DNA of 6,191 nt. It comes from Acidobacteriota bacterium. Its GTDB lineage: Bacteria > Acidobacteriota > UBA890. Position numbers and translations under genes: made by a program. The first letter of the stretch is position 1, and every line of letters begins with the position of its first letter. Below, piece by piece: positions 1 to 5,911 of this stretch. The stretch is from the NCBI GenBank assembly GCA_022563115.1, contig JADFNY010000235.1:1-6191 (forward strand). The letters are read 5' to 3'. The notes beneath the pieces are model-generated. The model had not been told where the DNA came from, ran no database searches, and saw only the letters and a list, made by a program, of their open reading frames with translations.

Positions 1-94
1 CGGCTTCGATGCGGTCGACGATGCGCCCGCTGATTTGCTTGTAAAGCGACGTCTCGGCGTTCCGATCGAGGCTGATTTCCAGCTGCATGGTCAT
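1..94 (-). CDS. GntR-family transcriptional regulator, N-terminal fragment (runs off the left edge)
   Basis: The minus strand reads 31 codons from an ATG at 94-92 to the window edge. The peptide contains SLYKQISGRIVDRIEA, which resembles the first helix of the GntR winged-helix domain (typical form: PLYxQIxxxIxxxIxxG). GntR proteins bind operator DNA as dimers through this N-terminal domain and sense a ligand through a C-terminal domain. That domain lies outside the window, so the subfamily (YtrA, MocR, FadR or other) cannot be decided. A second in-frame ATG at 88-86 is an alternative start. The start codon overlaps the stop of the upstream protease-like gene (ATGA, 94-91), so the two are probably co-transcribed and translationally coupled. 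The regulator may control its own operon, but no operator is proven. Confidence 0.72.
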   Translation of the reverse strand, partial: MTMQLEISLDRNAETSLYKQISGRIVDRIEA

Positions 95-757
95 TTGATT
101 CCACTTCCTGAGTTTGCCGCGGCCAGCCCTTCGAGGAGTGCGTTCAGGCATTTCCGATCCAACGATGCCGAACGCCGCAGCAACGCCTCCGGGCCGAGGC
201 GAGGTGCCATCAGGCCGTAGCCGCGATGCCTGTGCCCTGGCGCGTAGGCGTGCACGAGCTCATGGGCGATCACGTGAGCGAGAGCCTTGGCGACGTCGAC
301 GGCGGCCCGGGTCAGCGTCGCGACGGTGTGCCCGAGCTCATGCACGACGTTGCGGTAAAAGACGTACACGACGGCCCGTGGAACCTCGCTGCCGATGACC
401 GCGCCGAGAACCTGCGGCGGGAGTCCCCAGCGCCCCGGGACCCGGTCAAAAAAGATGACCCGCAGGCCGTTGGCGGTCGGCGTCCGAATCCGAAGTGCCG
501 TCAACCCAGGTGATCTCGATGGGCACGCCATCGAAGATCGCCGCCAGCTCCGGGCCGACCCGCTCGCGCACCTCCGAGGGCCGCTCGGTGCCGCCGAAGT
601 GGGCCAGCACCAGCGGAACGGGGCCGTCGGCAGCGTCCGGCGTTGTTGTCACCGCAGCCAGGGGCTCCGGCCGAAGCGCCGGAACCCCGCGCGCGGGGGG
701 GACAAGACTGCTGCTGCTAATCGCGATCATTACCAAAAACCCGATGAGCTTGACCAT
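91..757 (-). pseudogene. Exported putative zinc metalloprotease (HExxH-x7-H type), frameshifted
   Basis: Two minus-strand reading frames appear to be halves of one gene. The first half starts at ATG 757, after GGAGG at 768-764 with 6-nt spacing. It begins with a signal peptide (MVKLIGFLVMIAISSSS...) and runs to about PIEITWVDGT; this frame stops at 446. The second half, one base out of register, continues from about ALRIRTPTANGLRVIFFDRV and stops at 91-93. Near its C-terminus it has HVIAHELVHAYAPGHRHRG followed by YGLM. The His and Glu of HELVH (264-250), a His eight residues beyond the motif (228-226) and the following G-L-M align in spacing with a secreted putative zinc peptidase family frequent in Acidobacteriota (form HEIGHxxxxxxxHxxxGIM). 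An additional HELGH lies about 26 residues earlier. Family substrates are unknown to me. The shift lies near 485-505, judged from where plausible protein and high GC at third codon positions switch frame. It could be a sequencing error or a true pseudogene. The gene overlaps the downstream regulator by ATGA. Confidence 0.6.
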
Positions 758-763
758 GTTGAA

Positions 764-787
764 CCTCCACATTGTTCTATGTGGGGG
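764..787 (-). promoter_or_regulatory. Hairpin covering the Shine-Dalgarno of the protease-like gene
   Basis: In the minus-strand transcript the arm at 787-779 (CCCCCACAU) pairs with 772-764 (AUGUGGAGG) around a 6-nt loop. This gives eight pairs and one C-A mismatch. The second arm contains the GGAGG that lies 6 nt before the ATG at 757, so folding would hide the ribosome-binding site. As DNA, the same segment is an ACAT-N6-ATGT dyad, and a second dyad (ACATGATGT) sits at 791-799, so it could instead be a repressor operator. Function is inferred from position only. Confidence 0.4.
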
Positions 788-897
788 AGCACATGATGTT
801 CTCTTACCTGGTGATTGTTACCATAAATCGGGGGTCAATCGATGATCAACTAGGCCGCATTGGGAATATTGTCCTACCCCAGGTCAGCACTGATGAA

Positions 898-909
898 GGT
901 ACTGTCAAC
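898..909 (-). repeat. Possible remnant of the dispersed intergenic repeat (one end only)
   Basis: On the minus strand this reads GTTGACAGTACC. It shares 11 consecutive bases (TTGACAGTACC) with the right end of the full copy at 2782-2828. The bases beyond it do not match the rest of the repeat. A match this short could occur by chance, so it is listed only because every other intergenic region to its right carries a full copy. Confidence 0.25.
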
Positions 910-989
910 GTAGGCTGATTCCTTGGCCGCTTGGACGTCTCGCCCAAACAGCAAACCCCCGGAAAAAGCAGCGCCCCGTTCCCTCTGGA

Positions 990-1020
990 GACCGTTCGTG
1001 GCAAAATTCAGACGGTTCGT
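990..1020 (+). promoter_or_regulatory. Candidate LytTR-protein binding site (two direct repeats, 21-bp period)
   Basis: GACCGTTCGT at 990-999 is repeated as GACGGTTCGT at 1011-1020, so nine of ten bases agree. The 9-bp cores ACCGTTCGT and ACGGTTCGT are separated by 12 bp. The published LytTR half-site is [TA][AC][CA]GTTN[AG][TG], used as imperfect direct repeats spaced 12-13 bp. The first core fits all nine positions and the second fits eight. The site ends 37 bp before the ATG of a LytTR-domain gene, which suggests autoregulation. A weak TGGACA (1025-1030) with TATGGC (1046-1051) just downstream is a possible promoter; the 15-bp spacer is short. Confidence 0.6.
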
Positions 1021-1057
1021 TCCATGGACAGACATCTCATGGCAATATGGCGGCACC

Positions 1058-1411
1058 ATGACACGCTCGCGTAGGGTTCTGCTCCACGTCGACGACGGGC
1101 GCCGGGTGCCGGTAGAGCCAGAGGAGGTGTTCTTGCTCGAGGCGGTGGGCGACCAGACCGAGGTCCGCACCCGGGGGCGCCGACGGCTGCGGGATCTGCG
1201 GTCGCTGGGCGAGGTGCTCGCCCTCTTCCCGGAGGAAGTGCTCGTCCAGGTGCACCGCTCGTACGCGATCAATGTCGATCGGGTCACCGAGGTGCGCCGT
1301 CGGCCGTCGGGCCGCGATTGGGAACTGAAGATGGAGCCGCCGGTCAACCGGGTGCTGCCCGTCGGCCGCACCCGGGTCGAGGCGCTGTGGGCCGCCTACG
1401 GCGAGGGGTGA
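1058..1411 (+). CDS. Stand-alone LytTR DNA-binding domain protein
   Basis: This 117-residue protein consists almost entirely of a LytTR domain (about residues 15-113). The most recognisable segment is VLVQVHRSYAINVDRV at 61-76, followed by a variable loop and a final strand (NRVLPVGRTRVEAL). LytTR domains normally sit behind a response-regulator receiver domain or membrane segments; here neither is present, so any signal must come from a partner protein or from expression level. I chose the ATG at 1058. A GTG at 998 has GGAG seven bases upstream, but codons between 998 and 1057 have low GC at third positions, and that start would place the candidate operator inside the gene. The ATG itself lacks a clear Shine-Dalgarno, and a transcript starting near it would be nearly leaderless. 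No sensor kinase is next to it. Confidence 0.85.
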   Translation: MTRSRRVLLHVDDGRRVPVEPEEVFLLEAVGDQTEVRTRGRRRLRDLRSLGEVLALFPEEVLVQVHRSYAINVDRVTEVRRRPSGRDWELKMEPPVNRVLPVGRTRVEALWAAYGEG

Positions 1412-1431
1412 TCGTGCCTCCGTCTCGAATA

Positions 1432-1479
1432 GTGGATCACGCGTTTCTCGCCGATTTCGAGTTAACTTGCCAGTACCCA
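1432..1479 (+). repeat. Dispersed intergenic repeat, copy 1
   Basis: This 48-bp element begins GTGGATCACGCGTTTCTC, continues through GATTTCGAGTTAACTTG and ends CAGTACCCA. It matches copy 2 (2782-2828) with two substitutions and one single-base gap. It matches the reverse complement of copy 3 (5916-5959) with three substitutions. It fills most of the 84-bp gap between the LytTR gene and the convergent propeller gene, ending 16 bp before the latter's stop codon. There is no open reading frame or strong internal hairpin. Confidence 0.9.
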
Positions 1480-1495
1480 GGCGAGAGGTTTCACG

Positions 1496-2593
1496 CTACT
1501 CGAAGGGCAGGTTGAGCGTATAACGCACCACCTGCCACTCATACGTGTCGGGGTCAGCCTGTACGCCGTAGACGAACTGGTCGCGCGTTTGCTGCCACAT
1601 GATGGTGATCGGCAGGTCGGGGATCTTGACCGCGGCCAGCAGCTTGCCATCGGGTGAGAGCACGTCGACGGTGCGGATCACCGGTGGGGGGAGCTCCTTG
1701 ACGCGGTTGAGGCGAGGTAGCACATAGATGCGGCCTTGCCCGTCGAGCAACAGGTCGGCGGGCATGACGAATTGGCCCAACGACCCGTGGAAACGGGAGA
1801 CCCAGCGGACCGAGCCATCGGGATCGAACGCGACCACCTGCGTCGCCGGCCCGATGGTACTCACGTAGACTTCGCCGGTGTGCTCGGCGGCGAAGTTCGG
1901 CTGCAGCCCGGCGGGTATACGCGCGTAGCGCTGCGTCTCCTGGAGGCCGTTGTCGGTAACCGCGAAGCGGGCGACGGTGTAAGCAACCTGGTTGATGCTG
2001 GCGTCTCTGAGCATAGCGCTGCTGAGCACGGTGCCGTCGTACAAGGGGACGACGCGGGTGCCGGTGACGCGGTGTTCGGAGCCGTTGATGTACTCCCCTT
2101 CGGGGGTCCAGAACCCCAAGCGACGATAGCCGATGTAGATGAACAGGCGGTCGTCCAGAAAGCCGATCGGTCGCCGTATGGCGCCGCTGAACTCGCCGGG
2201 TCCTTCGCCGCGGCTGCCGAATTGGTAGAGAAACTCGCCTGCCGAACTGAACACCGCGACCCGGTAGTTGCTCGGGTCGTAGACGAAAAAGCGCCCGGCG
2301 TCATCGAGGGCGATGGTTGGCGCCGACTCCCCGAACGAGTAGTCGTCGGTGCCCCGCCTTTCCTCGATCACCAGGTCGGGGACCAGCTCCAGCCAGCCGT
2401 CACGCTCATCGACGGAAAGAAGCCGATGATCGTGTGCCGGTGTGCCTTCGGGAACCTCGAACCAGGCGTCGCCCTTGGGCTGCTCCGCCTCCGGCCCGGG
2501 CGCCGCGCAAAAGGCGAGACACAGCATTGCGGCGACGGGGACAACCGTAGTACGGCTGACCTGCGCGCAAGTGAACTCGCCAAGTCGGCTCAT
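1496..2593 (-). CDS. Exported six-bladed beta-propeller (NHL-like) protein
   Basis: This 365-residue protein has a basic-hydrophobic N-terminal export signal, with the hydrophobic run VVPVAAMLCLAFCAAP at about 17-32. LAFC ending at Cys29 resembles a lipobox, but Phe at -1 is unusual, so lipoprotein modification is uncertain. The rest fits a six-bladed propeller. A clear NHL-type unit spans about 91-135, with VYDPSNYRVAVFSSAGEF and then QFGSRGEGPGEF. Weaker blades follow, for example EVYVSTIGPATQVVAFDPDG at 241-260 and a blade with DGQGRIYVL and LSPDGKLLA at about 284-320. Such proteins usually act as binding or scaffold modules in the periplasm or at the surface; no catalytic residues or ligand can be named. 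ATG 2593 is the first start after an in-frame TGA, with GGGAGGG about 11 nt upstream. The gene is convergent with the LytTR gene and divergent from the metabolic operon. Confidence 0.8.
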   Translation of the reverse strand: MSRLGEFTCAQVSRTTVVPVAAMLCLAFCAAPGPEAEQPKGDAWFEVPEGTPAHDHRLLSVDERDGWLELVPDLVIEERRGTDDYSFGESAPTIALDDAGRFFVYDPSNYRVAVFSSAGEFLYQFGSRGEGPGEFSGAIRRPIGFLDDRLFIYIGYRRLGFWTPEGEYINGSEHRVTGTRVVPLYDGTVLSSAMLRDASINQVAYTVARFAVTDNGLQETQRYARIPAGLQPNFAAEHTGEVYVSTIGPATQVVAFDPDGSVRWVSRFHGSLGQFVMPADLLLDGQGRIYVLPRLNRVKELPPPVIRTVDVLSPDGKLLAAVKIPDLPITIMWQQTRDQFVYGVQADPDTYEWQVVRYTLNLPFE

Positions 2594-2654
2594 GAAGTTC
2601 TTGTCGCCCTCCCGGTAGCCGGTGTACCAGCCCTGCGTGTTCGTTCAGGAGCCT

Positions 2655-2754
2655 CTCACAATTGAGACACAGCAACGACTTTCGTATCTGGCGCGAATGA
2701 ATCTCTCGACGAGACCATCCCGATCATTGCATCTCGTCTTGCTCGGACGTGAGA
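2655..2754. promoter_or_regulatory. Cluster of TCTC/GAGA dyads between divergent genes
   Basis: Three inward-facing dyads lie in the 284-bp region between the propeller gene and the operon. They are TCTCA-N4-TGAGA at 2655-2668, TCTCG-N1-CGAGA at 2704-2714, and TCTCG-N13-TGAGA at 2732-2754. GACGAGA (2708-2714) also pairs with TCTCGTC (2732-2738). Shared half-sites suggest one dimeric regulator, but short dyads arise by chance and I recognise no regulator family. No convincing promoter hexamers were seen in this gap in either direction. Confidence 0.3.
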
Positions 2755-2781
2755 CGCCCGTAGGACAAGGAACTGCGGCTC

Positions 2782-2828
2782 GTGGATCACGCGTTTCTCC
2801 CGATTTCGAGTTAGCTTGACAGTACCCA
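2782..2828 (+). repeat. Dispersed intergenic repeat, copy 2
   Basis: This 47-bp element is in the same orientation as copy 1, lacks one G in the run after TTTCTC, and ends GCTTGACAGTACCCA. It sits 49 bp upstream of the operon's first start codon. Its TTGACA (2816-2821) looks like a -35 hexamer, but no -10-like hexamer follows at 16-18 bp, so a promoter role is not supported. Confidence 0.9.
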
Positions 2829-2857
2829 TCAGCAAGGTCGAAGCTGGCCAAAGCCAT

Positions 2858-2881
2858 ATGAAGATCGAGCGAGTACGATGA
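2858..2881 (+). CDS. Possible seven-codon leader peptide overlapping the operon's first gene
   Basis: The frame ATG AAG ATC GAG CGA GTA CGA TGA encodes MKIERVR. Its stop overlaps the start of the next gene as ATGA (2878-2881). The next gene has only a poor Shine-Dalgarno (GAGCGAG close to the ATG), so reinitiation from this mini-frame could help it be translated. The mini-frame itself has no clear ribosome-binding site. It may be fortuitous. Confidence 0.22.
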   Translation: MKIERVR

Positions 2882-4515
2882 CCGCCGCCGAATTGTTCGT
2901 GAAGTGCCTCGAGGCCGAGGGCACGCGCTACGTCTTCGGTGTCCCCGGCGAGGAGAACGAGGACCTGCTCTTCGCCCTCGATGACTCGCACATCGAGTTC
3001 GTTACGTGTCGTCACGAGCAGGGCGCCGCCTTTATCGCCAACGTCTGGGGGCGGCTCACAGGCCGGGCCGGGGTATGCCTCAGCACCCTCGGGCCCGGGG
3101 CGACGAACCTGATTACCGGGGTCGCCGACGCTCAGCTGGACAAGGCCCCGCTGGTGGCGATCACCGCCCAGGGCGGATTGACCCGCTTGCACCACGAGAG
3201 CCACCAGCAGATCAACATCGTCAACATGTTCCGGCCGATTACGAAGTGGAACGCCTCGATCACCTCCCCCGAGATCGTTGGCGAGGTCGTTCGCAAGGCA
3301 TTCAAGCTCGCCCAGATGGAGAAGCCCGGCGCCACCCACATCGAGCTACCCGAGGACGTCGCCGCTCAACAGGTAGAGGCGGAGCCGATCGAGCCGCGAC
3401 CGGTGCGACGGCCGAGCGCCGACTACCGCGCCGTCGATCGGACGATCGAGCTGCTTCGGCAGGCCGAGCGACCGCTGGTTCTTGCTGGAAACGGGGCCAT
3501 CCGCAAACTGGCGAGCAAGCACCTGCGCTCCTTCGTCGAATCTCATCGCCTGCCGGTGGCGTCGACATTCATGGGCAAGGGAGCCGTGTCGGACCACTCC
3601 GAACAGTCACTGCTGGCCATCGGCCTGGGCTTCAAGGACTACGTCATCGAGGCCGTCGAGCAGGCCGACCTCATCCTGACCGTGGGTTACGACATTGCCG
3701 AGTACTCGCCGGATCATTGGAATCCGGAGGGCGACATACCGATCGTCCACATCGATTTCAGCGCCGCCGAGGTCTACGAGCGTTACAACCCCGAGGTCGA
3801 GGTGGTCGGTGACATCTCCGCTGCCTTCTGGGAGTTCAACCGCAGGCTTGCGGGCGAGAACCTCGGCTTCGACAGCGAGTGGTACGCGCCGATTCGGCGG
3901 CGCATCCTCGAGGACATCGCCGGTTACTCGCTGCCCGACGCGACGCCTTTCACGATCCCCGGCGCGCTCAACATCATTCGTGAGGTCCTCGCCGACGCCG
4001 GGCTGCTGATCAGCGACGTCGGCAGCCACAAGATGTGGATCGCTCGCAACTTCCTGACCGGGTGCGCCGGTGGCTGCCTCATCAGCAACGGGCTGGCCAG
4101 CATGGGGATCGCGCTCCCCGGCGGTATCGCCGCCGCACTGGTAGATCCCGACCGCCAGGTTGTGGCCGCAATGGGGGACGGCGGCTTCCTGATGAACGCC
4201 CAGGAGCTCGAGACCGCGAAGCGCCTCGGCGTCGGTTTCACCGTCGTGGTCTTCAACGACAACGACTATGGGCTCATCAGCTGGAAGCAGCGCCGGTCGC
4301 GAGGACGCTCGGTGGGCACGCGCATCGGCAATCCCGACATCGTCGCTTTTGCCGAGAGCTTCGGCGTCGCCGGCTACCGGCCCGAGGGCGCCGCGGAGTT
4401 GCGCCAGGTGCTGGAGTCTACGCTCGGCTCCGGCGAGCTCGCCGTGGTCGAGATCCCGGTCGATGCCGGTGTCAACAACGATCTTGTAGAGAAGCTACGA
4501 AGCTACTTCGCGTGA
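2878..4515 (+). CDS. ThDP-dependent 2-oxoacid decarboxylase, acetolactate synthase-like; probable 2-oxoglutarate decarboxylase
   Basis: This 545-residue protein has full acetolactate-synthase architecture: N-terminal pyrimidine-binding, central and C-terminal diphosphate-binding domains. Visible marks are FGVPGEEN (20-27), CRHEQGAAF with the cofactor-activating Glu47, and STLGPGATNLITGVADA (69-85). Also visible are DVGSHKMW (380-387) and the ThDP/Mg motif from GDGG (433-436) to FNDNDYG (459-465). Homology annotation would say acetolactate synthase (AlsS/IlvB-like). However, no small subunit (ilvN) or acetolactate decarboxylase is nearby, while a succinate-semialdehyde-type dehydrogenase follows after 27 nt. 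In cyanobacteria such as Synechococcus PCC 7002 an enzyme of this type is a 2-oxoglutarate decarboxylase, making succinate semialdehyde and CO2 for that dehydrogenase. I infer the same role here. Another 2-oxoacid substrate, or true acetolactate synthesis, remains possible. It is cytoplasmic. ATG 2878 is the first in-frame start; its Shine-Dalgarno is weak. Confidence 0.85.
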   Translation: MTAAELFVKCLEAEGTRYVFGVPGEENEDLLFALDDSHIEFVTCRHEQGAAFIANVWGRLTGRAGVCLSTLGPGATNLITGVADAQLDKAPLVAITAQGGLTRLHHESHQQINIVNMFRPITKWNASITSPEIVGEVVRKAFKLAQMEKPGATHIELPEDVAAQQVEAEPIEPRPVRRPSADYRAVDRTIELLRQAERPLVLAGNGAIRKLASKHLRSFVESHRLPVASTFMGKGAVSDHSEQSLLAIGLGFKDYVIEAVEQADLILTVGYDIAEYSPDHWNPEGDIPIVHIDFSAAEVYERYNPEVEVVGDISAAFWEFNRRLAGENLGFDSEWYAPIRRRILEDIAGYSLPDATPFTIPGALNIIREVLADAGLLISDVGSHKMWIARNFLTGCAGGCLISNGLASMGIALPGGIAAALVDPDRQVVAAMGDGGFLMNAQELETAKRLGVGFTVVVFNDNDYGLISWKQRRSRGRSVGTRIGNPDIVAFAESFGVAGYRPEGAAELRQVLESTLGSGELAVVEIPVDAGVNNDLVEKLRSYFA

Positions 4516-4530
4516 GCGCGGCACAACTGC

Positions 4531-4535
4531 AGGAG
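4531..4535 (+). promoter_or_regulatory. Ribosome-binding site of the aldehyde dehydrogenase gene
   Basis: AGGAG lies seven bases before ATG 4543, inside the 27-nt gap after the preceding stop. It fixes the start of the dehydrogenase. It is much stronger than the site of the first gene, so the second enzyme may be translated more efficiently. Confidence 0.75.
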
Positions 4536-4542
4536 ATCGTCG

Positions 4543-5910
4543 ATGGGTATCGAAGTCGTCAACCCGACCACCGGTGAGCACGTGCGCACCTACGAGGAGA
4601 TGTCACTGGACGAGGTGAGGGAAGTGGTCGCCGCGGCGCACCAAGCTCACCTGGCATGGCGAAGGGCGCCGTTTTCCGAGCGCGCCGAGCTCATGCGCAG
4701 CGCCGCTGGGCTGCTGCGAGACCGGAGCGACGAGTACGCCCGTCTGATGGCAATCGAAATGGGCAAGCCGGTGCGAGAGGGTCGCGCCGAGGCCGAGAAG
4801 TGCGCTTGGGTCTGCGACTACTACGCCGAGAATGCCGAGAGCTTCCTCGCCGAGGAGCCGGTGGAGACCGACGCTACCGAGAGCTTCGTGACCCATCAAC
4901 CGCTCGGCGTCGTCCTCGCGGTCATGCCGTGGAACTTCCCCTTCTGGCAGGTCATTCGTTTCGCGGCTCCGGCTCTCATGGCGGGCAACGCGGGCGTTCT
5001 GAAGCACGCCTCCAACGTTCCGGGTAGCGCCTTGGCGATCGAAGCGCTCTTCCGAGACGCCGGCTTCCCCGAGAACTTGTTCCGGACGCTGTTGATCGGC
5101 AGCGTCCAGGTCGAGGCGGTCATCGACAACGAGCTGGTGCAAGCTGTCACGCTGACCGGAAGCGGGGCTGCAGGAAGGGCCGTTGGAGCGGCCGCGGGAA
5201 GGGCGTTGAAGAAGTCGGTCCTCGAGCTCGGGGGCAGCGATCCTTACCTGGTGCTCGAGGATGCCGAGCTCGATCACACCGTCGAAGCCTGCGTCACCAG
5301 CCGTCTTATCAACGCCGGACAAAGTTGTATCGCTGCCAAGCGCTTCGTCGTGGTCAAGCAACTTCGTGAGCAATTCGAGGCCCGCTTCGTCGAGCTCATG
5401 GAGAAAAAGACCATGGGAGACCCACTCGACGAGGCGACCGAGGTCGGGCCCCAGGCCCGCAGCGATCTTCGTGACGAGCTCCACCAGCAGGTCGCGACAA
5501 GCATCGAAAAAGGCGCTCGTTGTCTGCTCGGCGGCGAGATCCCAGCGGGCGACGGCGCCTTCTATCCGCCGACCGTCCTGACCAGCGTGCGGAAAGGGAT
5601 GCCGGCCTACGACGAGGAGCTGTTCGGCCCGGTCGCTGCGATCATCGAAGTAGAGGGTGAGGCGGAGGCGGTGGAAGTGGCGAACGACTCGCCCTTCGGG
5701 CTCGGCGCAGCGATCTTCACATCCGACGCCCAAAAGGGTCGTCACATCGCCGCCGAGCAGTTGCAGGCCGGCTGCTGCTTCGTCAACGACTTCGTGCGCT
5801 CGGATCCGAGGCTGCCGTTCGGCGGCGTCAAGGAGAGTGGCTACGGCCGCGAGCTTTCCGCCTACGGAATCAAAGAGTTCGTCAATACGAAGACGGTTTT
5901 CGTGCGCTGA
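4543..5910 (+). CDS. gabD: Succinate-semialdehyde dehydrogenase-type NAD(P)+ aldehyde dehydrogenase
   Basis: This 455-residue aldehyde dehydrogenase superfamily member is complete. It oxidises an aldehyde to the acid, most likely succinate semialdehyde to succinate. Seen in the sequence: VMPWNFPFWQ with the oxyanion Asn131, VLKHASN with the cofactor-binding Lys154, LTGSGAAG (204-211), and ELGGSDP with the general base Glu228. Further on are GQSCIAAKR with the nucleophile Cys262, EELFGP with cofactor-ribose Glu359, and LPFGGVKESGYGREL near the end. The length is close to short cyanobacterial and bacterial SSADHs (about 455 residues) rather than the roughly 480-residue classical GabD. The VLKHASNVP stretch is typical of that short group. 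NAD versus NADP preference cannot be read safely. It forms an operon with the upstream ThDP enzyme, whose aldehyde product it would remove. No GABA transaminase is in view, which argues against a GABA-degradation role here. No clear terminator follows; a repeat copy begins five bases after the stop. Confidence 0.9.
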   Translation: MGIEVVNPTTGEHVRTYEEMSLDEVREVVAAAHQAHLAWRRAPFSERAELMRSAAGLLRDRSDEYARLMAIEMGKPVREGRAEAEKCAWVCDYYAENAESFLAEEPVETDATESFVTHQPLGVVLAVMPWNFPFWQVIRFAAPALMAGNAGVLKHASNVPGSALAIEALFRDAGFPENLFRTLLIGSVQVEAVIDNELVQAVTLTGSGAAGRAVGAAAGRALKKSVLELGGSDPYLVLEDAELDHTVEACVTSRLINAGQSCIAAKRFVVVKQLREQFEARFVELMEKKTMGDPLDEATEVGPQARSDLRDELHQQVATSIEKGARCLLGGEIPAGDGAFYPPTVLTSVRKGMPAYDEELFGPVAAIIEVEGEAEAVEVANDSPFGLGAAIFTSDAQKGRHIAAEQLQAGCCFVNDFVRSDPRLPFGGVKESGYGRELSAYGIKEFVNTKTVFVR

Positions 5911-5911
5911 C

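Larger units (their letters stand above)
758..1057. other. Divergent intergenic region of 300 bp
   Basis: No gene is supported here. It separates the minus-strand protease-like gene from the plus-strand LytTR gene and is visibly more AT-rich than its surroundings. On the protease side are the leader hairpin (764-787), a second ACAT/ATGT dyad (791-799), and a GGTAACAATCACC imperfect dyad at 821-809 on minus. On minus there is also a TTGATC at 850-845, followed 18 nt later by TATGGT as a weak promoter-like pair. On the LytTR side are the paired direct repeats at 990-1020. In the middle (898-909) is a short match to the end of the dispersed repeat. Promoter positions are uncertain. Confidence 0.5.

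Noticed and set aside
998..1057. GTG start at 998 for the LytTR gene, with GGAG seven bases upstream
   Set aside because: Attractive ribosome-binding site, but the extra 20 codons have low third-position GC and contain the second half of the likely LytTR operator. The ATG at 1058 already gives a complete domain.
1736..2665. 309-codon plus-strand open frame opposite the beta-propeller gene
   Set aside because: The opposite strand has an export signal and propeller repeats. This frame has no recognisable domain and is an antisense shadow.
2816..2844. TTGACA in repeat copy 2 as a -35 element for the operon
   Set aside because: The sequence 16-18 bp downstream (around CGAAGC) does not resemble a -10 hexamer.
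2656..3339. 227-codon minus-strand open frame across the intergenic region and the start of the decarboxylase gene
   Set aside because: It covers a repeat copy and the antisense of a conserved gene, with no recognisable domain.
2878..4515. Anabolic acetolactate synthase for branched-chain amino acids (ilvB)
   Set aside because: There is no ilvN or other ilv/leu gene nearby and the partner is an aldehyde dehydrogenase, so an aldehyde-forming decarboxylase fits the context better. It is not formally excluded.
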